From Ascidiimonas meishanensis (GTDB lineage: Bacteria; Bacteroidota; Bacteroidia; Flavobacteriales; Flavobacteriaceae), in assembly GCF_037782385.1 (NCBI RefSeq), contig NZ_JBBEXD010000007.1:111435-175434 (forward strand): a DNA stretch of 64,000 nucleotides. Direction: 5' to 3'. Every line of letters starts with the position of its first letter. Within the stretch, counting starts at the first letter, position 1. Made by a program: the position numbers and the translations under genes. Shown one piece after another: positions 8,416-15,585 of the stretch. The notes beneath the pieces are model-generated. The model saw nothing but the letters and a program-made list of their open reading frames with translations, was not told the DNA's origin and did no database searches.

Positions 8416-8602
8416 TCAATTTCCTTCTGGTTTATTCTTCAATAAGAAATTATTTATATCCATACCAATAAGGTTTTTCAATGGTTCTGTTTGGTACTCA
8501 GGAATGTTCACGTACCATTTGATTATTCTTTATAGACACATATTTTAAATATGGTCTAAGGTATTCGTACCCATTTCTGATAAATATCATTGTTTCAGAC
8601 AT
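8416..8602 (-). pseudogene. Small ORF broken by one frameshift, family unknown
   Basis: On the minus strand an ATG at 8602 opens a frame reading MSETMIFIRNGYEYLRPYLK that stops at 8498 after 34 codons. A shift of one base near 8505-8535 joins it to a second open frame, which continues as NIPEYQTEPLKNLIGMDINN and ends in TGA at 8418-8416. The whole span is 187 nt, that is 62 codons plus one base. Both halves look protein-like. It could be a recent pseudogene, a sequencing error or a recoded gene. I do not recognise the product. It is divergent from the gene at 8649, with 46 bp between the starts. Confidence 0.4.
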
Positions 8603-8648
8603 TTACAAAGGCTATTTTTATGATATAACCCATTAAAAGCCGTATATC

Positions 8649-9155
8649 ATGAAAAAAATATTTTTAGCTTTATTTGTTTTTGGATTTTTCAACTTTTCCT
8701 TTTCTCAAGTAATTCAAGAAGAAAAATTAGAGGAGGTAGTAGTTACTGCTGTTAATTATAAATATGTAAGCAGTGTAACCAGTGAGGATATCGCATTTCC
8801 TGTTAAATTATTAGAACGAAAAGCGGCGAGTTGGAATCCAAAAGAATCAGATTTGTATGATGACGAATATGATTTTTATACCATTTCGTTTTTCATACCC
8901 GAAGGAAAAATTGTAGCTGCCTATGACAAGGAAGGAAAGATATTGCGAACTATTGAGAAGTTTAAAAATGTAAAACTACCTAAAGTTGTAAGTAATGCAA
9001 TTGTAGATCGATTCCCAGGTTGGGATGTCATTGAAGATGTTTATCTTGTAAAGTATAACGATAAAAAAGGAACTTCAAAAAAGTATAAAGTGAGATTACA
9101 AAATGGAGATCAAGTAATAAAAGTGAAAATGGATGCCGAGGGTAATTTCCTGTAA
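8649..9155 (+). CDS. Secreted PepSY-like domain protein
   Basis: A 168-residue protein with a signal peptide (MKKIFLALFVFGFFNFSFSQ, cleavage after about residue 19). The mature part has a beta-alpha-beta pattern (FYTISFFIPEGKIVAAYDKEGKILRT, then KYKVRLQNGDQVIKVKMDAEGNFL) typical of the small PepSY-like proteins common in Flavobacteriia. Such proteins are periplasmic or outer-membrane-facing and may be inhibitory or binding modules; no enzymatic motif is seen. A 14-bp hairpin at 9179-9220 follows it. No operon partner. Confidence 0.65.
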   Translation: MKKIFLALFVFGFFNFSFSQVIQEEKLEEVVVTAVNYKYVSSVTSEDIAFPVKLLERKAASWNPKESDLYDDEYDFYTISFFIPEGKIVAAYDKEGKILRTIEKFKNVKLPKVVSNAIVDRFPGWDVIEDVYLVKYNDKKGTSKKYKVRLQNGDQVIKVKMDAEGNFL

Positions 9156-9178
9156 AAGTTAAGGATATTAATCAATAT

Positions 9179-9220
9179 CAAAGGGGAGTTAGGTTGCTAA
9201 TACAAACTAACTCCCCTTTG
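9179..9220 (+). terminator. Long perfect hairpin after the PepSY-like gene
   Basis: CAAAGGGGAGTTAG at 9179-9192 and its exact complement at 9207-9220 form a 14-bp stem with a 14-nt loop, 24 bp after the stop codon. There is no T-run on either strand, so it is either a U-poor terminator or a 3' stabilising stem. Confidence 0.55.
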
Positions 9221-9589
9221 ATGCTAATATAACACAAGTCAAAAAAAGAAAACTATAAAAAGGAGTATGACCCCTAGAACATTCACCTATTGATTTGACT
9301 TTACTTAAAATAAAATACAGTTTCCTTAGTCTTTTATGAAATGACTTAGGCAAAACTATCTGTATGATAAAGGAAAAACGTTATTTAAAAGAGCTATTAG
9401 CGTTAAATCTGGCATATAAATCAAAATAAGTTTCAGGTGTAAGCATCATACTAATAGTTATAGATTTTACGATTCTTGTTAGGATGAAAAGGTCGTTTGC
9501 TACTTTTACATTTGCATAACTGGTAACGAAACCACCAGTTAATTTTAAAAATAATTGTTTGAAAATTCATGTCTATTCAGATTATAAAT
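9221..9589. other. Intergenic region, about 370 bp
   Basis: AT-rich gap between the hairpin and the 3' end of the creD gene. The only structure seen is a -7-like box TACATTTG at 9507-9514 followed by a 7-bp inverted repeat (AACTGGT 9518-9524, ACCAGTT 9534-9540), which could be part of the creD terminator or a short antisense transcript start. No gene was recognised. Confidence 0.4.
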
Positions 9590-10966
9590 CTATTGCCAAT
9601 CTATTTTTCGGGAAAAGAACATTACAAGGGCCAGAATTACAAATAATCCAATACTTCCTACCAATAAAGCATAGTTCTCTAAGGAAATAATAACAAATAT
9701 AAAGGCATATAGAGCTGTGAGTGAAAAAAATATGAAAACCGGGAATTTATAGTTTTTAAGTACCGAAATAGAATATAAGGTAATTAATACCACAACAGCA
9801 CTTCCTGCAATGAGATAGGCTTTAATAAATGTTTGATGTTCAGAAATAGAAATGAGTAAAGTGTAAAACATGACTAAGGACAATCCTATCATCAAATATT
9901 GAAAAGGATGGATAGAAATTTTACTTATTGTTTGTATTAGGAAAAAAATGAGAAAAGTAAGGGCAATAACTAAATATCCATATTTTGCAGAACGGTCACT
10001 TTTTTGATATTGGTCAACAGGAAGGAATAAGTGAACACCAAAAGCAAATTCAGAAAGATTTGGCAGATAACCCAAGAACGATTGTTGAAATTGACGGTTA
10101 ATTTGAATGATATTCCATTTTGCTTCAAAGCCTTTAGCGTCTTTATTTTTAGCGGTGTCATTTTCTTTCTCTGGCAAGAATGAACCTTGAAAGCTAGGAT
10201 GCTGCCAATTAGACTTCATGGAAACACTGGTTTCTTTTCCAATAGGGATAAATTCAATTTGTTCACTGCCATTAATGGTAAGTGTAAATGAGAAATCAAT
10301 AGGTGTGTTTACAGGGAGCGCTTCAATAGGAATACGAGTACTTTCCAGTTCATTGAGAATGGGTTTTTCACTATAATTATTTTCGGTTCCTAGATTTTTA
10401 TAACGTGGTACAAATGATAAGGTGTTTTTTCCGATAGCGATTTGTACATTCTCCCTGATGCCTTTAAGATTGGAAGTTTGAATGATGAAAGTAGATTTCT
10501 CCCAAATAACATCTTTAAGATTAACATCTAATCCTATGAAATCTGGGGTAATGAAACTTCCAGTAAAATCCATGGTAGAAGTGAAGACCGCAGTCTCATA
10601 AATTCCATACTCTTTTTTGAATGCATTAACATCGGTAGAAACCGATAATTTATCTGGAAAGAAGTATGCATACTTAACTCGGGAAGTTTTTTCTTTAATT
10701 GTTTTTTTGGTTTGATTGTCTAGTTTCACCACTTCCGTGTAATGATTATAAGGTACTTTTAGTATGGGACCCGATAGTAAGAGTTCGTTTCCCCATTTTT
10801 CATTTATTTCCTTGATTACTTCCTTTTGTCTTTGAGCACGTTCATTGATGAGACTTCGAATAAATAACAACGGAATCATTAAAATAAGAATTAAGAAACC
10901 CACCATCAGCATACGTGCTGTTATGGAAGTTTTAAACCAAGAATTGTTTTTTGAAGAATTTGTCAT
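9590..10966 (-). CDS. creD: CreD-family inner-membrane protein
   Basis: A 458-residue protein with one N-terminal membrane segment (about 18-38), a large extracytoplasmic domain, and five or six helices packed in the last 140 residues, the layout of CreD (PF06123). CreD in Gammaproteobacteria is a CreBC-regulated envelope protein affecting colicin and beta-lactam tolerance; its biochemical role is unknown. Here it is the last gene of a minus-strand operon with a winged-helix regulator and a small membrane protein rather than a two-component system. A perfect 17-bp palindrome lies 18 bp before the start and overlaps a TAACTTTG -7 box, so it probably also has its own repressed promoter. Confidence 0.85.
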   Translation of the reverse strand: MTNSSKNNSWFKTSITARMLMVGFLILILMIPLLFIRSLINERAQRQKEVIKEINEKWGNELLLSGPILKVPYNHYTEVVKLDNQTKKTIKEKTSRVKYAYFFPDKLSVSTDVNAFKKEYGIYETAVFTSTMDFTGSFITPDFIGLDVNLKDVIWEKSTFIIQTSNLKGIRENVQIAIGKNTLSFVPRYKNLGTENNYSEKPILNELESTRIPIEALPVNTPIDFSFTLTINGSEQIEFIPIGKETSVSMKSNWQHPSFQGSFLPEKENDTAKNKDAKGFEAKWNIIQINRQFQQSFLGYLPNLSEFAFGVHLFLPVDQYQKSDRSAKYGYLVIALTFLIFFLIQTISKISIHPFQYLMIGLSLVMFYTLLISISEHQTFIKAYLIAGSAVVVLITLYSISVLKNYKFPVFIFFSLTALYAFIFVIISLENYALLVGSIGLFVILALVMFFSRKIDWQ

Positions 10967-10983
10967 AATTATATATTTAAAGT

Positions 10984-11000
10984 ACTTTGAATTTCAAAGT
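10984..11000 (-). promoter_or_regulatory. Palindromic operator upstream of creD
   Basis: ACTTTGAATTTCAAAGT is a perfect 8+1+8 palindrome, 18 bp upstream of the creD start. The complement contains TAACTTTG at 11002-10995, a match to the -7 element, so a bound protein would block the promoter. The same arms (ACTTTG-N5-CAAAGT) occur before the first gene of the operon at 11966-11982. Confidence 0.6.
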
Positions 11001-11017
11001 TAAAGATTAAAAAAATA

Positions 11018-11311
11018 CTACTTTTTATGGATGAGCTTTTCAATAGCATCAATATGTTTATTAAATTCAAAACGTCCAAGTTGCGTGGCTGTATAGCTTG
11101 TATTAGGCTTTCTGCCAACAAATTTTTTCTCAACGGAAATATAATCTGCCTTTTCCAATGCTTTTAAATGGCTGGCAAGATTACCATCAGTAGCTCCGAG
11201 TAATTCTTTTAGATTTTTGAAATCTTCTGAAGCATTCACCATTAGAATAGACATGATTCCCAATCGGATTCTATGGTCAAATACTTTATTAAGGTTATGA
11301 ATGATACTCAT
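11018..11311 (-). CDS. Winged-helix transcriptional regulator
   Basis: A roughly 97-residue DNA-binding protein of the small HTH_34/MarR-like type: helices around LNKVFDHRIRLGIMSILMVN, a recognition helix region GATDGNLASHLKALEKADYI, then a beta-wing (KFVGRKPNTSYTATQLGR). I prefer the ATG at 11311, which gives the short N-terminus usual for this family; an ATG at 11353 is also possible and would overlap the preceding gene by 26 bp. It sits between a membrane protein gene and creD on the same strand. The matching palindromes before the first gene and before creD suggest it represses both units, including its own. Confidence 0.8.
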   Translation of the reverse strand: MSIIHNLNKVFDHRIRLGIMSILMVNASEDFKNLKELLGATDGNLASHLKALEKADYISVEKKFVGRKPNTSYTATQLGRFEFNKHIDAIEKLIHKK

Positions 11312-11327
11312 GAGTGTTTTGTAAGTT

Positions 11328-11957
11328 TTACTTTTGTCTATCGTATTTAACATACATCATAGCTCCATAAAAAATATGGAAGATACCAAATCCAATAGCC
11401 CAAAAGTACAGCCCATAACCTACAAACTGAGTTGCAAATAGTCCTGTAACGATATTGGCAATACCTAAATATCGTATGTCACCCAGAGTGTATTTACTTG
11501 CGTTAACACAAGCAAGACCATAGAAGATTAACGTAGAGGGAGCAACGATGCTTATGTTTCTATTAATAAGCATTAAAATAATAAAAATACCTCCTGTGAT
11601 TAATGGGATTAAGAAATTTATTAGTAGCCGCTTAGAAGAAGCGTTCCATATGCTTTCTCCATTTGCATTTGCTTTACGTGAGGTTAGCCAAATACCGGTG
11701 GCAATAGCTAATATGGCTACAGTAACTCCAATAAGACCAAGTTCTAAAACAAGTGCTAAGTATTTCTGTGTATACGCATTTCTTATACCTGGCATATATT
11801 GATAATGATCTAATCTTAAGTAGGCAATAGTTGCACCTATTAATGCATAGATACCTGCTAAAATACCAGACAAGCCACTTAATGATATAAAGCGTGATGA
11901 ACGATTCATTAATGATCTTATCTCACTAAGATCTTCAAGATAATTATCTTTTTCCAT
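11328..11957 (-). CDS. Multi-pass membrane protein in the creD operon
   Basis: A 209-residue protein with a charged N-terminus (about 25 residues) and six predicted membrane segments, including SGILAGIYALIGATIAYL, LGLIGVTVAILAIATGIWL and FLIPLITGGIFIILMLI. I do not recognise a functional domain; similar unnamed proteins often sit beside small winged-helix regulators in Flavobacteriia. It is the first gene of the unit that continues with the regulator and creD. Nine bases upstream lies the palindrome ACTTTG-N5-CAAAGT, overlapping a TTACTTTG -7-like box. A sensor or envelope role is a guess from context. Confidence 0.75.
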   Translation of the reverse strand: MEKDNYLEDLSEIRSLMNRSSRFISLSGLSGILAGIYALIGATIAYLRLDHYQYMPGIRNAYTQKYLALVLELGLIGVTVAILAIATGIWLTSRKANANGESIWNASSKRLLINFLIPLITGGIFIILMLINRNISIVAPSTLIFYGLACVNASKYTLGDIRYLGIANIVTGLFATQFVGYGLYFWAIGFGIFHIFYGAMMYVKYDRQK

Positions 11958-11965
11958 TATAAAGA

Positions 11966-11982
11966 ACTTTGAAATACAAAGT
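11966..11982 (-). promoter_or_regulatory. Palindromic operator at the head of the creD operon
   Basis: ACTTTGAAATACAAAGT has 6-bp inverted arms around a 5-nt centre, identical in arms and spacing to the site before creD (10984-11000). It lies 9 bp before the first start codon and overlaps the box TTACTTTG (complement 11984-11977), which has TTTG 16 nt upstream (12004-12001). Confidence 0.6.
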
Positions 11983-12019
11983 AAATGAAAAATAATGAAA
12001 CAAATTCACTTATCCATAT

Positions 12020-12049
12020 AAAAAAAATAGGACTGCCGAAGCAGTCCTA
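12020..12049 (-). terminator. Rho-independent terminator of the candidate RNA
   Basis: AGGACTGC (12029-12036), loop CGAA on the plus strand, GCAGTCCT (12041-12048), extended by one more A-T pair. The complement has an UUCG tetraloop and a run of eight U (plus-strand A at 12020-12027), so the terminator works on the minus strand. Confidence 0.85.
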
Positions 12050-12313
12050 ATTCCAAAGGTGAGTAATTGTTGTGCAATACCTTTTAAAAATGTATGCTTT
12101 TTGGTGATTATCTTTGGTTTAATCACCACTCTCGTAAACTAAACTCTAAACCTGTTTTGAGAGTTACTCTTTCCGAAATAATAAATCCCCCTTAAACCTT
12201 TCGGACTGTTTAACACAGTAAAATAAGCATAGCAGCAGTTAAAAAGCAAGAAATGGTACTCCGAATTCATGAATTTCGATTAGATTTTTCACGAAATCCC
12301 TTATTTTACGGAG
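12020..12313 (-). ncRNA. Candidate structured non-coding RNA
   Basis: Minus-strand region of about 290 nt with its own -7 box TACTTTTG (12327-12320) and a strong terminator (12049-12020), with no convincing ORF. Several local and long-range helices can be drawn: GTAAAATAAG near the 5' end with CTTATTTTAC further in, TTAAAC/GTTTAA, CCGAAA/TTTCGG, CTCTC/GAGAG and GGTGATT/AATCACC, the last being a clean hairpin. It is not RNase P, tmRNA or SRP RNA by their signature motifs. A 6S-like RNA is one possibility. Since the creD operon appears to have its own promoter 3' of this terminator, it is probably a separate RNA rather than a leader. Confidence 0.55.
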
Positions 12314-12319
12314 TCAGGG

Positions 12320-12327
12320 CAAAAGTA
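12320..12327 (-). promoter_or_regulatory. -7 promoter element of the candidate RNA
   Basis: The complement reads TATACTTTTGCCC, containing TACTTTTG, an exact fit to TAnnTTTG. No clear TTG was seen 17-23 nt upstream, so the promoter is incomplete by consensus. Confidence 0.45.
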
Positions 12328-12620
12328 TAAAGCAATGAATTTGAGTGATTTATCTTGTTAATTGCTATAAGAATTAGCTATAAATAATATGTATGAAAAA
12401 ACATTTAATTAACACTGATCAAATTTTAGTTAAAAGGCTAGATTTTAATTTTTTTAAAGAATACAACTAATTGCCAGATTAAGATAAGATAGTACGTATA
12501 ACTTGATTATCATAATTTTAATTGAAATCCAAACAGCATGATAACAGCTGTTAAGATCCTAAAGAAAAATCCAAATTAGGATGAAGTATGGGCGTTCATG
12601 TATTTGGAAACCAATAAATA
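12328..12620. other. Intergenic region before the kdsA 3' end
   Basis: AT-rich. It holds a 12-bp perfect palindrome TAACAGCTGTTA (12542-12553) and a 7-bp stem ATCCTAA (12556-12562) with TTAGGAT (12576-12582) that may act as a weak terminator for kdsA. Nothing else was recognised. Confidence 0.4.
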
Positions 12621-13445
12621 TTACAATGCATTAATGGTGCTTCTGATGGCAGTTAAGTTTGTCAATAACCGCTTCAGCTGATCCAAATGGAGCATATTTG
12701 CACCATCACTTTTTGCATTAGCGGGATCAAAATGAGTCTCAATAAATAATCCGTCAACCCCAGAAGCAATTCCAGCCCTAGCTATAGTTTCAATCATATC
12801 TGGTCTTCCACCTGTGACCCCAGAGGATTGATTAGGCTGTTGCAGAGAGTGTGTTACATCCAAAACTACTGGAGCAAACTTTTTCATGGTAGGAACTCCC
12901 CTAAAATCTACAATCAAATCTTGGTATCCAAACATGGTGCCTCTATCTGTTACCATTACTTTTTCATTATGGCAATCTAAAACTTTTTGAACTGCATGCT
13001 TCATGCTTTCAGGACTCATAAACTGCCCTTTTTTCAAATTCACCGTTTTTCCCGTTTTGGCAGCCGCCGTTACCAAATCAGTTTGCCGTACCAAAAAAGC
13101 GGGTATTTGAAGTACATCCACATATTCTGCAGCCATAACTGCATCTGCTTCCGTATGGATATCGGTAACCGTAGGTATTTGAAACGTTTCAGAAACTTTA
13201 CGTAATATTTTTAAGGCTTTTTCGTCGCCAATCCCAGTAAAAGAATCAATTCTACTTCTATTTGCTTTCTTAAAACTTCCTTTAAAAACATATGGGATTT
13301 TTAATGCATCGGTAACAGTAACAATATGTTCTGCAATTTGTAATGCCATCTTTTCACCTTCAATAGCACAAGGACCAGACAACAAGAAAAAGTTAGTACT
13401 ATCAGCATTTTTTAACTGCGGAATTTTATCGAGATTCATACCCAT
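12621..13445 (-). CDS. kdsA: 3-deoxy-8-phosphooctulonate (Kdo-8-P) synthase
   Basis: A 274-residue TIM-barrel enzyme that condenses arabinose-5-phosphate with phosphoenolpyruvate to Kdo-8-phosphate for the LPS inner core. Family signatures include GPCAIEG, FKGSFKKANRSRIDSF, VTDIHTEADA, a lysine-rich NLKKGQFMSPE loop and GGRPDMIETIARAG near the end. Length is normal. It is a single minus-strand gene with a good promoter directly upstream. An ATG two codons in (MNLDK) is an equally possible start. Confidence 0.96.
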   Translation of the reverse strand: MGMNLDKIPQLKNADSTNFFLLSGPCAIEGEKMALQIAEHIVTVTDALKIPYVFKGSFKKANRSRIDSFTGIGDEKALKILRKVSETFQIPTVTDIHTEADAVMAAEYVDVLQIPAFLVRQTDLVTAAAKTGKTVNLKKGQFMSPESMKHAVQKVLDCHNEKVMVTDRGTMFGYQDLIVDFRGVPTMKKFAPVVLDVTHSLQQPNQSSGVTGGRPDMIETIARAGIASGVDGLFIETHFDPANAKSDGANMLHLDQLKRLLTNLTAIRSTINAL

Positions 13446-13456
13446 CTAATTTTGTG

Positions 13457-13488
13457 CAAAGTTACACTTTCTATTCATTTTAATACAA
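13457..13488 (-). promoter_or_regulatory. Promoter of kdsA
   Basis: On the complement TTG (13488-13486) and TAACTTTG (13464-13457) are separated by 21 nt, matching the flavobacterial consensus; the -7 box ends 11 bp before the start codon. Confidence 0.75.
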
Positions 13489-13647
13489 TACAAATCAGAA
13501 CACAAGACAGGTAATTAAGTGCATTTGGAAGCGGTAGTCTACATTCATACTTTAAGAGAAAATCTAGATATTTTATTAGATTCTATTTATTTGGTTTACA
13601 GGTGATTAAAAAACAAAGAAAGAACGGATAAGTTGACTAAAAAGCTG

Positions 13648-13655
13648 TACCTTTG
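13648..13655 (+). promoter_or_regulatory. -7 promoter element of typA
   Basis: TACCTTTG fits TAnnTTTG and lies 23 bp before the ATG. The nearest TTG is only 13 nt upstream, so the -33 part is unclear. Confidence 0.55.
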
Positions 13656-13678
13656 CACGCTTAATTGATTACCATACT

Positions 13679-15484
13679 ATGACAAGTTTAAGAAATATAG
13701 CGATAATTGCCCACGTAGACCACGGTAAAACAACCTTGGTAGATAAAATACTTCACCATTGTCAGTTATTTAGAGACAATCAGGAAACTGGAGAACTAAT
13801 TTTGGATAATAACGATCTTGAAAGAGAACGAGGTATTACTATTTTATCTAAAAACGTTTCAGTTAAATATAAAGACACGAAAATCAACATTATTGATACT
13901 CCTGGTCACGCAGATTTTGGCGGAGAAGTGGAGCGGGTTCTCAATATGGCTGATGGTGTTTTGCTATTGGTAGATGCTTTTGAAGGGCCTATGCCTCAAA
14001 CACGTTTCGTTTTGGGAAAAGCGCTTTCTATGAAACTCAAGCCAATTGTAGTAATCAATAAAGTAGATAAAGAAAATTGTACTCCAGAGGAAGTGCATGA
14101 GGCAGTTTTTGACCTTATGTTTGAATTAGGAGCCGAAGAATGGCAATTGGATTTTCCAGTAATATATGGTAGTGCCAAAAATAATTGGATGGCAGAAGAC
14201 TGGAAGGGACCTCAAGAGTCAATAGAGCCTTTATTAGATGTAGTAGTAAAATCCATTCCAGAGCCTAAGACAGAAGAAGGATCTTTACAAATGCTTATAA
14301 CTTCTCTTGATTATTCTTCTTTCACGGGAAGAATTGCTATTGGAAGATTGCAAAGAGGTACGCTTAAAGCGGGTATGCAGGTTTCTTTGGTGAACAGAAA
14401 TGGATCTGTAACCAAATCCCGAGTTAAAGAACTCAATATTTTTGATGGTCTAGGACGTAAAAAAGTAGAAGAGGTACATGCAGGTGATATCTGTGCTATT
14501 GCAGGTTTGGAAGGTTTTGAAATTGGAGATACGGTTGCAGATGCAGAGAACCCAGAAGCATTGCCTACCATCGCTATAGACGAACCAACCATGAGTATGT
14601 TATTTACCATTAATGATTCTCCTTTCTTTGGGAAGGATGGTAAATTTGTAACCTCTAGACATGTAAAGGAAAGATTGGAACGTGAATTGGAACGAAATCT
14701 TGCTTTAAGAGTTAATGAAACAGATAGCGCAGATAAGTTCATGGTTTTTGGTAGAGGAGTTTTACATCTTTCTGTACTTATTGAAACTATGCGAAGAGAA
14801 GGCTATGAATTACAAATTGGTCAGCCCCAAGTTATCATTAAAGAAATTGATGGTGTAAAATGTGAACCCATAGAAGAATTGACTATTGATTTGCCTGAAA
14901 GCGTAAGTGGTCGTGCTGTTGAGTTTGTAACGCAACGTAAAGGAGAAATGCTTAGTATGGAGCCAAAAGGAGAACGTATGTTGATGCAATTTAATATTCC
15001 ATCTCGAGGAATTATTGGTTTGAGAAATCAATTGTTAACCGCTACTGCTGGAGAAGCAATCATGAATCATAGATTTTTAGAGTATCAGCCTTTAAAAGGG
15101 GAGATTCCTGGAAGGATTAATGGTTCTTTAATAAGTATGGAGAAAGGTACAGCCATTCCTTATTCCTTAGATAAGCTTCAAGAGCGCGGACGTTTCTTTA
15201 TTTTTCCTGGAGAAGAAATTTATACTGGGCAGGTAATCGGAGAAAATTCAAGAGGCGATGATATGGTGGTGAATGTTACTAAAACTAAAAAGCTAACCAA
15301 TATTAGATCTGCTGGAGCAGATGATAAAGTGAAACTGGCACCGCCTATTAAGTTTTCATTGGAAGAAGCTTTAGAATATATTCAAAAGGATGAGTATGTT
15401 GAAGTGACTCCAAAATCATTGAGACTTCGTAAAGTATACCTTGATGAGAATGACCGTAAAAGATTGGGAAAAACCATATCTTAA
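13679..15484 (+). CDS. typA: Ribosome-associated GTPase TypA/BipA
   Basis: A 601-residue translational GTPase. The N-terminal G domain shows AHVDHGKTT (G1), ERGITI (G2 region), DTPGHADFGG (G3) and NKVD (G4), followed by EF-G-like domains and the TypA-specific C-terminal domain (IPSRGIIGLRNQLLTATAGEA around 440). TypA binds the ribosome and helps 50S assembly and stress or cold growth. Full length for the family. Monocistronic, with a TACCTTTG promoter box upstream and a strong terminator after the stop. Confidence 0.97.
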   Translation: MTSLRNIAIIAHVDHGKTTLVDKILHHCQLFRDNQETGELILDNNDLERERGITILSKNVSVKYKDTKINIIDTPGHADFGGEVERVLNMADGVLLLVDAFEGPMPQTRFVLGKALSMKLKPIVVINKVDKENCTPEEVHEAVFDLMFELGAEEWQLDFPVIYGSAKNNWMAEDWKGPQESIEPLLDVVVKSIPEPKTEEGSLQMLITSLDYSSFTGRIAIGRLQRGTLKAGMQVSLVNRNGSVTKSRVKELNIFDGLGRKKVEEVHAGDICAIAGLEGFEIGDTVADAENPEALPTIAIDEPTMSMLFTINDSPFFGKDGKFVTSRHVKERLERELERNLALRVNETDSADKFMVFGRGVLHLSVLIETMRREGYELQIGQPQVIIKEIDGVKCEPIEELTIDLPESVSGRAVEFVTQRKGEMLSMEPKGERMLMQFNIPSRGIIGLRNQLLTATAGEAIMNHRFLEYQPLKGEIPGRINGSLISMEKGTAIPYSLDKLQERGRFFIFPGEEIYTGQVIGENSRGDDMVVNVTKTKKLTNIRSAGADDKVKLAPPIKFSLEEALEYIQKDEYVEVTPKSLRLRKVYLDENDRKRLGKTIS

Positions 15485-15508
15485 AAATTATATAACTAAA
15501 TTTTAAAG

Positions 15509-15545
15509 AAACCGCCTCATTTTTAGATGAGGCGGTTTTTTATTT
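15509..15545 (+). terminator. Rho-independent terminator of typA
   Basis: ACCGCCTCAT (15511-15520) pairs with ATGAGGCGGT (15527-15536), 6-nt loop, followed by a T-run. Confidence 0.9.
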
Positions 15546-15585
15546 TCTTTGTCTTATTCTGCTATCACTTTACAGTGAATAAGTG

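Noticed and set aside
9179..9220. 14-bp perfect inverted repeat as terminal repeats of a MITE
   Set aside because: The arms are only 14 nt apart, with no target-site duplication or second copy in the window; it sits where a terminator is expected.
12031..12048. Inverted repeat near 12040 as a mobile-element end or CRISPR repeat
   Set aside because: It is a single tetraloop hairpin with a U-tract, a normal terminator; there are no spaced direct repeats.
14311..14742. 143-codon ORF antisense to typA
   Set aside because: It lies wholly within typA, mirrors its codons and has a low-complexity Ser/Leu-rich product.
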